35,599 nt of DNA from Microbulbifer mangrovi (GTDB taxonomy: Bacteria; Pseudomonadota; Gammaproteobacteria; Pseudomonadales; Cellvibrionaceae). The stretch spans positions 1-35,599 of the forward strand of contig NZ_LZDE01000316.1 of NCBI RefSeq assembly GCF_002009015.1, in the 5' to 3' direction. The translations under genes were made by a program, and so were the position numbers. Of this stretch, positions 28,789 to 35,599 are shown piece by piece. The notes below the pieces were generated by a model, which searched no databases, was not told the origin of the DNA, and saw nothing but the letters and a program-made list of their open reading frames with translations. How positions within the stretch are numbered: the first letter of the stretch is position 1; the number at the start of each line of letters is the position of its first letter.

Positions 28789-30270
28789 TTAGTTCGCAGC
28801 CATCGCAGGCGTGGAGTATTCGCACAGCGCATACTTTTTACAGATGAAACTGTGGCTGCGCGGCACCACGTCACTGAGTGCGGCGGGACCGCGACGCTGG
28901 AAACGTTTTTTGAAGCGTTCGAGACGACGTTCGTAGTCCCGCAGCAGTTCCTGCTTGGTATTCTCGTCAACAAAACTGTGCTGCAGTGAATTGCGGGCCA
29001 GTGCGGTCAACTCCTCCCACGACAGGTTGAACTCCTTCACGGCGACAAAGTATTCGTCGGTCATATTGGAATCCCACATGCCGCGGTCATCGGTAGAGAG
29101 CGCCACCGGTATGCCCATGCGCAGGTATTCCGGAAACGGGTGCTGGCTGTAATCATCCACGTAGTCCAGCAGCAGATTGCTGATCAGGTTGATCTCCACC
29201 AGATAATCGCCGTTGCGCATCAGCAGCAGGGTATCCGGGTCGCTGATCAGGTTGACGCCGTGGCCGATACGCGTTGCTCCCAGCAACAGGGTGTCGCGCA
29301 CATGATGGTTAGGCTCGTCCACCTCACCGGCATGGATCGACAGGGGAACGCCGGGAATATCCCGACGCAGTTTGCGCAGGGTGGGCAGGAAACGCAGCGG
29401 ATGGCCCTTGTCATTATCCTCGCGGCCAACCATGTTGATGCCTACAAACAGGTCGCGGTTCTGGTCCACATAGCGGTAGATCCATTCCAGGTCTTGCTCC
29501 GCATTGCCGATAAAACGCAGCAGGTAATACTGCATGCGCGCGGTGACGCCAGTGGCCAGGGCATCTGGCTCTGCCAGTCGCTGGCGGAAAATATCCGCCA
29601 CCTCATCCGGGGTAAAGGCGCTGCCATCGGGGCGACTATAGAAGCGGGTGCCCTCCATGGTCTCCAGGTAGGTGAGCCCCTCACGCGCAAACGCCTGCAT
29701 GTTCTTGACCAGCATTTCGGCGTTGATATAGGGGTTGTGGCCGAGGTCGTTGAGACGCTGCCAGTGGGTCTGGAAGAATTCCTCGCGTCCCTCATGTTCT
29801 TTGTCCAGCCGCAGGCTATTCATCCACGCGGCTTTCTCTCTCGTATCCAGTGCGTTAATTTTTTTGTATTCGCCTTTTTCACACTCGGACAGCGCCTCGA
29901 AACTGGAGGCCTGCAGGTTTCGAAAATACATCAGATAGGGCGCCATGCCGAACATGTCACTGCCGTAACCGGCACAGTTGTTGATGCGCACCCGGGTGTA
30001 ATACTCGTAACCACCATTGAGTTTTTCATTGGTGGCCAGCTCGAACCACCACTCGCTGAAATTGGAACCGGTGAGATGATTGTGCAGATCGCCCCCTTTG
30101 GGCAGGGCATAGAGGAAGCGATAGAGTTCGCGGTCGTCGGCGGAGGACTTGAAATCCTCGAACCAGGGTTCGACTGCATTGACTGCGGGGCTAATGGTTG
30201 CTGCCATCAGACTCGCAAAGATTGCCAAAATACGATAAATGGCAGACTTGGATCGCTTGGTCATATTCAA
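28789..30270 (-). CDS. Exported adenosine deaminase-family enzyme
   Basis: 493 residues, longer than cytosolic Add and similar in layout to secreted ADGF-type enzymes. A signal peptide (about 1-32, ending AVNA) implies export. The metal and catalytic residues are present: His63/His65 in GGDLHNHLTGS, His313 and Glu316 in SIHAGE, His337 in RIGHG, and Asp394/Asp395 in LSTDDRGMW. Expected reaction: adenosine (or deoxyadenosine) to inosine and ammonia in the periplasm. The extra region (about 75-165) after the first motif and the C-terminal Cys-containing tail are extra. It is in series with a TonB receptor and the NUP lipoprotein. Confidence 0.88.
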   Translation of the reverse strand: MNMTKRSKSAIYRILAIFASLMAATISPAVNAVEPWFEDFKSSADDRELYRFLYALPKGGDLHNHLTGSNFSEWWFELATNEKLNGGYEYYTRVRINNCAGYGSDMFGMAPYLMYFRNLQASSFEALSECEKGEYKKINALDTREKAAWMNSLRLDKEHEGREEFFQTHWQRLNDLGHNPYINAEMLVKNMQAFAREGLTYLETMEGTRFYSRPDGSAFTPDEVADIFRQRLAEPDALATGVTARMQYYLLRFIGNAEQDLEWIYRYVDQNRDLFVGINMVGREDNDKGHPLRFLPTLRKLRRDIPGVPLSIHAGEVDEPNHHVRDTLLLGATRIGHGVNLISDPDTLLLMRNGDYLVEINLISNLLLDYVDDYSQHPFPEYLRMGIPVALSTDDRGMWDSNMTDEYFVAVKEFNLSWEELTALARNSLQHSFVDENTKQELLRDYERRLERFKKRFQRRGPAALSDVVPRSHSFICKKYALCEYSTPAMAAN

Positions 30271-30299
30271 ACTCAGACTCCAGCCTCAAAAAAGCAATA

Positions 30300-30339
30300 A
30301 ACCCGGTGAACGATTCTTGTAGCAAGAATCTACCGGGTT
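30300..30339 (-). other. Long hairpin between TonB receptor and deaminase genes
   Basis: AACCCGGT/ACCGGGTT outer arms (30300-30307, 30332-30339) and GATTCTTG/CAAGAATC inner arms (30312-30319, 30323-30330). On the minus strand a TTTTTT run comes only about 6 nt after the stem, so it may be a partial terminator or attenuator. Confidence 0.55.
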
Positions 30340-30408
30340 AATGTGATGTTTCAATGGTCGTCCGCACAGGCCACTGTGTTCTTCCTGTACGGGACCATTT
30401 CTGCACGA

Positions 30409-32637
30409 TTAGAAGTTCTTGCGGAACTCCACTCCGAGCACGCGCGGATCATTGACGAAGCCGGTCAGGTTATTGAAATCAATCTGGCCCTTGATGTTTT
30501 CCTCGTTGGTGATGTTGCGGCCAAACAGCGCCACTTCGTAGTCACCGGAGAAACTGGTATATCCAGCGCGCAGACCACCTTCAAACTGATTGTCGATGGT
30601 GTACTCCTCCGCGGTGTAGAGCGCCAGATGGGTTTCCCCCTGATAGGCCCAGTCGGTATAGAAGAACATCTCGCCATCATTACCCACCGGTACACCGTAG
30701 CGCAGGGTGAAGTTGAACACACTCTCCGGCGCAGACTGGAAGGGGTTGCCGTCAATCATTGCCAGGCCATCAGCAGTGAGCGGATTGGTGACGGTACACT
30801 GTCCGGAACCACAGGGTGCGGTCGTCAGGTCGGCATCCTGAATTTCGGTATCGGCAAAACCGACACCGGCAGTCAGCAGCAGGTTCTCGGTGGCTACCCA
30901 CTCCAGATCTACCTCGAAGCCCTTGCCCACACCTTTATCCGCGTTCAGCAGACGGTTGAAGTTGCCACCCCCACCGACAGCGGTCAGCTGGATATCGTCG
31001 ATCTGGTAATAGAACACCGCGGTGTTGAGGCGCAGGGTATCTTCCAGCAGGTCGGCCTTGTAACCCACCTCAAAGGAAGTAATGGTTTCCGAATCGGCCA
31101 CCGACGGGCTGCCTTCAAAGGCCACATCGCGGGCCTGAATGGACTGGGCGCGGAAGCCTTCCGACAGACGCACATACAGGCTGGACTGATCGTTGAGTGC
31201 GTAGTTGATGCTGGTTTCCCAGCTCAACTGGTTATCATCAATTTTTATCGGATCGTAATCCTGGATACCGGCAGCACCGATAACCACGGCAAAGCCATCC
31301 ACGTTCTGCTCACCCACTACCAGGGATTTTTCGTCGTAGGTGTAGCGCAGACCAACGGTACCGGTCAGAACGTCGGTGAAGTCATAGGAGGTCTGACCGA
31401 ACAGCGCCCAGGAGGTGTTGCCATGACTGACGGTGGTAGCACCGAAGAAGCCATCGATACTGGTCACATCCAGATCGGCATCGTAATAGAAACCACCCAA
31501 CTGCCATTGCAACGGATCATTGGTGTTGCTGGCGAGACGCACTTCCTGGGTGAGCTGGGATACATCCGCTTTGTCTTCGGTTACCGCGTCAAACGGGATA
31601 AAGCCGGGGCCATCGCCTGCCACGCCGCCGTCGATATCCCCTTTACTGGAACCGTCGGCACCTTCGTAGGCAGAGATACTGGTCAGCAGCATGTCACCCA
31701 GATCCCATTCCAGCTTCAGGGAGGAGCCGGCGCTTTCATATTTTTGCGGGTTATTGTCGCCGCTGTCGTAGTACACCACATCGCGGTCGAAGCTTTCGTT
31801 CAGCTCACCCTTCTCACCCTGCTCGTAGATATTCGCACGGAAAACACTGGCAGTACCGTCGAGATCGCGCTGGTGCACATTCAGCAGCGCGGAGAAGTCT
31901 TCCGTCGGCGTCCACAGCAGCTGCCCGCGGGCGGCCACTTCGGTAAAGCCACCCATGACATCGCCTTCCCCGGTATAGCTGTTGTCGATCCAGTCGCCGC
32001 GGGACTGACGCAGGACGGATAGGCGGCCGGCAAGCTTGTCATCAATCAGTGCGCCGCCGAAGGCGCCCTCGATATTGGCGGTGCCCAGTTCACCGGCTGC
32101 CACTTTCACGTAGCCTTCGTTTTCCATGGTGGGCTTGCGGCTATCGAACTTGATCACACCCGCGGTAGTGTTGCGGCCGAACAGAGTACCCTGCGGACCG
32201 CGCACCACTTCCACCTGTTCCACGTCGAAGATCGGGAAGCTTTTCAGCACCACGTTTTCCTGTACCACGTCATCGAAGATGATCGAAACCGGCTGCGACG
32301 CGGCGAGATCGAAGTCGGAGTTGCCCAGGCCGCGAATATAAAACCGCGGTGCCGCGCGGCCGTTGGAGGATTCCGCGTACAGGTTTGGTACCCGCGCGGC
32401 CAGCGCGAGAATGTCATCACCGGCGGTGAAAATGCTCTCAAAGCTCTCACCTGACAGCGCCTCTACGGAAATCGGTACATCCTGCAGCCCTTCCGCGCGT
32501 CTCTGGGCGGTGACTGTAACCTCCTCCAGAATCGCCGTTTTACGTTTTCCCTCGCCAGTCTCCTGGGCAGCGGCCACGGTCGGCAGGGTCGCGGCGATAG
32601 CGGCAGCGAGAAGAGTGGGTGTGATTACCTTGCTCAT
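30409..32637 (-). CDS. TonB-dependent outer-membrane receptor (nucleoside locus)
   Basis: 742 residues. A signal peptide (about 1-24, ending AAAQ) precedes a TonB-box-like LEEVTVTAQRR, the plug domain (about 45-160) with RFYIRGLG and VEVVRGPQGTLFGRNTTAGVI, and a 22-strand-type beta barrel ending in an aromatic residue (RKNF). No N-terminal signalling domain is present, so it does not talk to a FecR-type anti-sigma factor. The substrate is inferred from the downstream deaminase and NUP genes to be a nucleoside or nucleotide. It has a consensus sigma-54 promoter. Confidence 0.9.
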   Translation of the reverse strand: MSKVITPTLLAAAIAATLPTVAAAQETGEGKRKTAILEEVTVTAQRRAEGLQDVPISVEALSGESFESIFTAGDDILALAARVPNLYAESSNGRAAPRFYIRGLGNSDFDLAASQPVSIIFDDVVQENVVLKSFPIFDVEQVEVVRGPQGTLFGRNTTAGVIKFDSRKPTMENEGYVKVAAGELGTANIEGAFGGALIDDKLAGRLSVLRQSRGDWIDNSYTGEGDVMGGFTEVAARGQLLWTPTEDFSALLNVHQRDLDGTASVFRANIYEQGEKGELNESFDRDVVYYDSGDNNPQKYESAGSSLKLEWDLGDMLLTSISAYEGADGSSKGDIDGGVAGDGPGFIPFDAVTEDKADVSQLTQEVRLASNTNDPLQWQLGGFYYDADLDVTSIDGFFGATTVSHGNTSWALFGQTSYDFTDVLTGTVGLRYTYDEKSLVVGEQNVDGFAVVIGAAGIQDYDPIKIDDNQLSWETSINYALNDQSSLYVRLSEGFRAQSIQARDVAFEGSPSVADSETITSFEVGYKADLLEDTLRLNTAVFYYQIDDIQLTAVGGGGNFNRLLNADKGVGKGFEVDLEWVATENLLLTAGVGFADTEIQDADLTTAPCGSGQCTVTNPLTADGLAMIDGNPFQSAPESVFNFTLRYGVPVGNDGEMFFYTDWAYQGETHLALYTAEEYTIDNQFEGGLRAGYTSFSGDYEVALFGRNITNEENIKGQIDFNNLTGFVNDPRVLGVEFRKNF

Positions 32638-32737
32638 TGATCAGTATCCTTTGCGCAAACCGAGTGCCGCGACAGGCAGCCGGTGGTCTTCGGTTCTCGT
32701 TGTACTTGTTCTGTGTGGTGTATCCCGATAACCAGAA

Positions 32738-32755
32738 GAGCAACGAGCGTGCCAA
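32738..32755 (-). promoter_or_regulatory. Sigma-54 promoter of the nucleoside receptor operon
   Basis: Minus-strand TTGGCACGCTCGTTGCTC fits the full consensus YTGGCACG-N4-TTGC, with the GG and GC at -24/-12. It predicts a start near 32728 and a leader of about 90 nt before the receptor ATG. Confidence 0.85.
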
Positions 32756-32817
32756 AAAATTAACCGAATAGTCAGATTGGCTGGATATGTCATCCGCCAG
32801 CGGACACGGGCGCTTTC

Positions 32818-32847
32818 GGTGCGGTAACCACACCCGGTTGCACAACC
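32818..32847. promoter_or_regulatory. Two adjacent palindromes, candidate enhancer site
   Basis: GGTGCGGTAACCACACC (32818-32834; 7 of 8 arm bases pair) and GGTTGCACAACC (32836-32847; 5-bp arms) lie about 100 bp upstream of the minus-strand start, a usual place for an enhancer-binding protein. Confidence 0.45.
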
Positions 32848-33068
32848 AAAGCCAGAGTGCATGCACCGCAATCTTTCACAGGCCTCTCTGGCACATGAAT
32901 TACGCACCGTTTTAAGCCGTTTGCGCGTACCGGACCCCGCTAGTTAAGTGCGGCGCGGGACGCCATTGCGCCCACTCCCACGCTACAGCCACGCCAACCC
33001 CGGGCTTTACAAGCCGCTCGAAGCATTTCGACGTCACCCCATTCAATTTCTGACAACTTGGTCAGCTT

Positions 33069-33086
33069 TTGGCACATTTTGTGCGA
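33069..33086 (+). promoter_or_regulatory. Sigma-54-like promoter of the second TonB receptor
   Basis: TTGGCACATTTTGTGCGA has the -24 TTGGCAC and a GC at exact -12 spacing, with one mismatch (G for T) in TTGC. The predicted start near 33096 gives a 90-nt leader. The site is also a small palindrome (GCACA-TTT-TGTGC), so an operator is an alternative reading. Confidence 0.6.
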
Positions 33087-33185
33087 TACAGAGTTCGGCG
33101 CGCTCCTCGAGGCGCCAGCCAGCACCGGCCGGGATGTCTCAATGGCCAGCAATCCAACCCACATAATCAGCAAGGTGACAGAATC

Positions 33186-35426
33186 ATGTACCGCTCCATT
33201 CTCAACGCCGCATCCCGGGCGCGTTCCCCGCTCAGTTTGGCGATTGCCCTCGCCATCGTCCCCTCAGTGCTGCACGCAAACCAGCTGGAAGAGGTCACCG
33301 TGGTGGCGGAAAAACGCAGTGAAAGCCTGCAGGACCTTTCCCAGGCGGTAACGGCAATGTCCAGTGATGACCTGGAGACCAAGGGTATCGAGTCTTTTGT
33401 GGATCTGAGCGGTGTGGCACCGGGGGTCACTGTGGCCAGGAACGAAGGCTACAAGACGGTGATCTCCATCCGCGGGGTGGGTAATGAGGCCAACCAGAAT
33501 GCCATTGCCAATCCGTCGGTTTCCTATCATATGGACGGCATTTATATCGCCTCCCCCTTCGCGCTGCAGACAGACTTTATCGACGTGGAGCGCATCGAAG
33601 TGCTGCGCGGTCCGCAGGGCACCCTGTTCGGCCAGAACTCCACCGGCGGCGCCATCAACGTCATTAGCAGCGCCCCCTCCACCGACGCATTTTCCGGCAA
33701 AGTGGATACCACGCTTGGCAGCTACAACCTGCAGAAAGTACGCGGTTCGGTGAACGTGCCGCTGTCGGATACCGTCGCCATGCGCACCTCGGTCACCAGC
33801 GCCACCCGCGACGGTTTTTCCAAGAATGTCCTCAACGGGCAGGAACTGGACGATATGGAGAACTTGAGCCTGCGCACCGACTGGTTGTTCGATCTCTCCG
33901 CCAACACCAGCCTGCGTGTATTCGGCCAGGCGTTCGACGAAGATGCCAACGGCGCTGCCATCAAGGGCATCGACGATCCGACGCCGGACGAACGCAAACT
34001 CGCCCAGGATACCCGCTCCAAATACACCCTCGAATCTCGCATCGTCGGCGCCATCCTGGAAACGGACCTGGGCGCTGTCACCCTGAAAACCCTGGGCAGC
34101 TGGCAGAAAGATGACATCCTGGTGGTACGCGACAACGATCGGCATTCTTACGAGTTGAACCCGGAGTACACCATCAGCGCCTTCTACCCCGAAACCTCGG
34201 AGGTTGAAACGCGCACTCTTGAGGTCAATATGATTTCCAATCAGCCGCTGTTCGATAAGGTGGACTGGATCGTGGGTGCCTTCTATCTGGATACCGAACT
34301 GGAAAACCACATTCGCGAGGAGCTGGATGCCAACGGCAACGGCGTGCTGGACGGCTACCCCACCACCTTCCCGGACGTGTTTGCCGGCGATGTCGGCTTT
34401 ATCTCCGACGCCTTCCCCACGCGGGAATCCCTCTCGCTGTACGGCCAGACCACCTTCTACGCGAATGACACCACGCGCCTGATTACCGGCCTGCGCTACA
34501 CCGAGGATGAGGTCTACAGCGAGGTCTCCAACTTCTTCGTACCGGAGCCGGATATCATCGAAGCGGAGACCGACGTGGTCACCGGCCGCCTGGCCCTGGA
34601 ACATGACCTGGGTGAGACCACCATGGTGTACGGGTCCTACACCCGCGGCTTCAAACCCGGCGGCAGCAACCTCACCTACGGCAACAGCGAGGACGGCTCC
34701 CCGGCACTGGTGGACCCCACCTTCGAAGACGAGACCATCGATGCGTTCGAGCTGGGGATAAAAGCGGAACTGCTGGACGGCCTGCTGCGCACCAACCTGG
34801 CTTCCTTCTACTACCAGTACGACAACCTGCAGTTCCAGGCCACTGACCCGGACATTTTCCAGGGTGGCGTGGCCAACATTCCAGAGTCCGAGATCTACGG
34901 AACCGAGCTGGAAGTGACTGCGTTGCTGGGCAGCGCCTGGCTTCTGGACCTGAAGCTGGCGGCGATCGAATCCGAGATCACCTCCGACTTCGACGCCCTG
35001 GACAATGTGGCCGTCAGCGGCACCTTCTTTGGCGACGAGCTGCTGCGCTACAACAGCCGCGAGAATGTGAACGGCAACGAACTGGCCAAGACCCCCAGCA
35101 TGACCGCCGACCTCAGCCTGCAGTACACCAGCACTTTCGAGTCCGGCACCGCCTTCACCGGCACCCTGCAGTACACCTACCGCGGCAGTTTCAGCCAGCG
35201 CATCTTCGAGAACCCGGCTGTGGATAAAGTGCCCGCCTACAACGTGGTGAACGCCGTGGCCGCCTTCGACCTGCCCAACAGTTGGGGCTTTGACCTGATG
35301 GCCATGAACCTGTTCGACGAAGACGGCGTCAACTCCCGTATGAGCGACGTGTTCGGCGTCAATGCCACCGGTGTCGAGCTGATCCCACCCCGCCAGCTCA
35401 TGGCCCGCGCACGCTACCAGTTCTAA
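33186..35426 (+). CDS. TonB-dependent outer-membrane receptor
   Basis: 746 residues from the ATG at 33186, with AAGGTGACAG upstream; an upstream in-frame ATG lacks a signal peptide and is not used. The signal peptide (about 1-31, ending LHA) precedes TonB-box-like LEEVTVVAEKR, a plug with ISIRGVGNEAN and IEVLRGPQGTLFGQNSTGGAI, and a beta barrel ending in RARYQF. No signalling domain is present. The substrate is unknown; divergence from the nucleoside-type receptor and a matching sigma-54 promoter suggest shared regulation and a related nutrient. Confidence 0.92.
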   Translation: MYRSILNAASRARSPLSLAIALAIVPSVLHANQLEEVTVVAEKRSESLQDLSQAVTAMSSDDLETKGIESFVDLSGVAPGVTVARNEGYKTVISIRGVGNEANQNAIANPSVSYHMDGIYIASPFALQTDFIDVERIEVLRGPQGTLFGQNSTGGAINVISSAPSTDAFSGKVDTTLGSYNLQKVRGSVNVPLSDTVAMRTSVTSATRDGFSKNVLNGQELDDMENLSLRTDWLFDLSANTSLRVFGQAFDEDANGAAIKGIDDPTPDERKLAQDTRSKYTLESRIVGAILETDLGAVTLKTLGSWQKDDILVVRDNDRHSYELNPEYTISAFYPETSEVETRTLEVNMISNQPLFDKVDWIVGAFYLDTELENHIREELDANGNGVLDGYPTTFPDVFAGDVGFISDAFPTRESLSLYGQTTFYANDTTRLITGLRYTEDEVYSEVSNFFVPEPDIIEAETDVVTGRLALEHDLGETTMVYGSYTRGFKPGGSNLTYGNSEDGSPALVDPTFEDETIDAFELGIKAELLDGLLRTNLASFYYQYDNLQFQATDPDIFQGGVANIPESEIYGTELEVTALLGSAWLLDLKLAAIESEITSDFDALDNVAVSGTFFGDELLRYNSRENVNGNELAKTPSMTADLSLQYTSTFESGTAFTGTLQYTYRGSFSQRIFENPAVDKVPAYNVVNAVAAFDLPNSWGFDLMAMNLFDEDGVNSRMSDVFGVNATGVELIPPRQLMARARYQF

Positions 35427-35501
35427 CCCCTTCCCTCACAGGACCGGCCCGCCCCCTCTGGCGAGGGAGCGGGACACCGGCACAAAGTCAAAATCCCCGC
35501 T

Positions 35502-35529
35502 TTGCCCTATCCCGGGGCTTCTGTATAAT
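35502..35529 (+). promoter_or_regulatory. Sigma-70 promoter of a tRNA gene
   Basis: TTGCCC (35502-35507) and perfect TATAAT (35524-35529) have a 16-bp spacer. The following bases are GC-rich, typical of a stringently controlled stable-RNA promoter. Confidence 0.8.
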
Positions 35530-35575
35530 CCGCGTCCGCGCCAGGTTAATGTAACCCCTTGATTCGGCGCACATT

Positions 35576-35599
35576 CCGCCCGTAGCTCAGCTGGATAGA
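35576..35599 (+). tRNA. Partial tRNA gene at window end (probably tRNA-Arg)
   Basis: CCCGTAGCTCAGCTGGATAGA matches the acceptor end and D-arm of bacterial tRNA-Arg genes. The gene is cut by the window edge, so the anticodon is not seen. Its first base assumes a 7-bp acceptor stem. Confidence 0.65.

Larger units (their letters stand above)
32638..33185. promoter_or_regulatory. Divergent regulatory region between two TonB receptor genes
   Basis: 548 bp without a gene. It contains a sigma-54 promoter for each receptor, 32738-32755 on the minus strand and 33069-33086 on the plus strand, and two palindromes at 32818-32847 between them. I see no NtrC consensus site and no small ORF with family features. 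Confidence 0.65.

Noticed and set aside
30343-32022. A 559-codon open frame antisense to the TonB receptor
   Set aside because: The receptor has signal peptide, plug motifs and an aromatic C-terminus; the opposite frame has none.
32756-33068. NtrC binding sites between the two TonB receptors
   Set aside because: None of the GCAC or GTGC tetramers in this stretch has a partner at the required 7-bp spacing.
35454-35467. Terminator after the last TonB receptor
   Set aside because: Only a 5-bp CCCTC/GAGGG stem with no T run; too weak to call.

Overview
The window looks like a chromosomal segment of a marine-type gammaproteobacterium. The gene orders are Pseudomonas/Cellvibrionales-like: argH beside algZ-algR, then cyaY / lptM-lysA-dapF-DUF484-xerC, sutA-like / glnK-amtB, ubiK-comM, and rep / cytochrome c5. 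Together with TonB-dependent receptors, a TorF-family porin and a subclass B3 metallo-beta-lactamase, this suggests Microbulbifer or a close relative. That genus call is inference from gene content and was not tested. Most of the window is ordinary core genome; the last 8 kb is an accessory nutrient-uptake region.

Layout. 1-3009: end of pilU, then an SDR oxidoreductase and a lipoprotein amidohydrolase in one operon. 3024-6533: the algZ-algR two-component system, divergent from argH. 6534-9048: a REP-like hairpin, a membrane-anchored GDPD-family protein, and an SPFH protein with a small ribbon-helix-helix protein whose promoter region holds a perfect palindrome. 9049-13562: cyaY divergent from lptM-lysA-dapF-DUF484-xerC (lysine/peptidoglycan precursor synthesis plus dimer resolution). 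13816-17377: a SutA-like RNA polymerase-binding protein, then TorF porin-glnK-amtB-glnK on the minus strand behind a sigma-54 promoter. 17815-19602: ubiK and comM. 19629-22231: a tight minus-strand operon of DUF3565, YaiI, a GNAT, a B3 beta-lactamase and a second GNAT. 22305-24685: an NCS2-like permease and an MmyB-type XRE regulator. 24854-27409: rep and cytochrome c5, convergent on a shared terminator.

27635-35426 is the most interesting part. A TonB-dependent receptor, an exported adenosine deaminase-family enzyme and a lipoprotein of the 'purine nucleoside permease' (NUP) family lie in series on the minus strand. A second TonB-dependent receptor is divergent. Both receptors have sigma-54 type -24/-12 promoters of matching layout, with leaders of about 90 nt, separated by an intergenic region holding palindromes that could be enhancer sites. 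I propose an outer-membrane nucleoside import and periplasmic purine-nucleoside breakdown system, perhaps serving nitrogen scavenging like the sigma-54 linked glnK-amtB cluster in the same window. No enhancer-binding activator for it is inside the window. The window ends in the first bases of a tRNA gene behind a good sigma-70 promoter. I saw no CRISPR array, transposase, rRNA or prophage gene.
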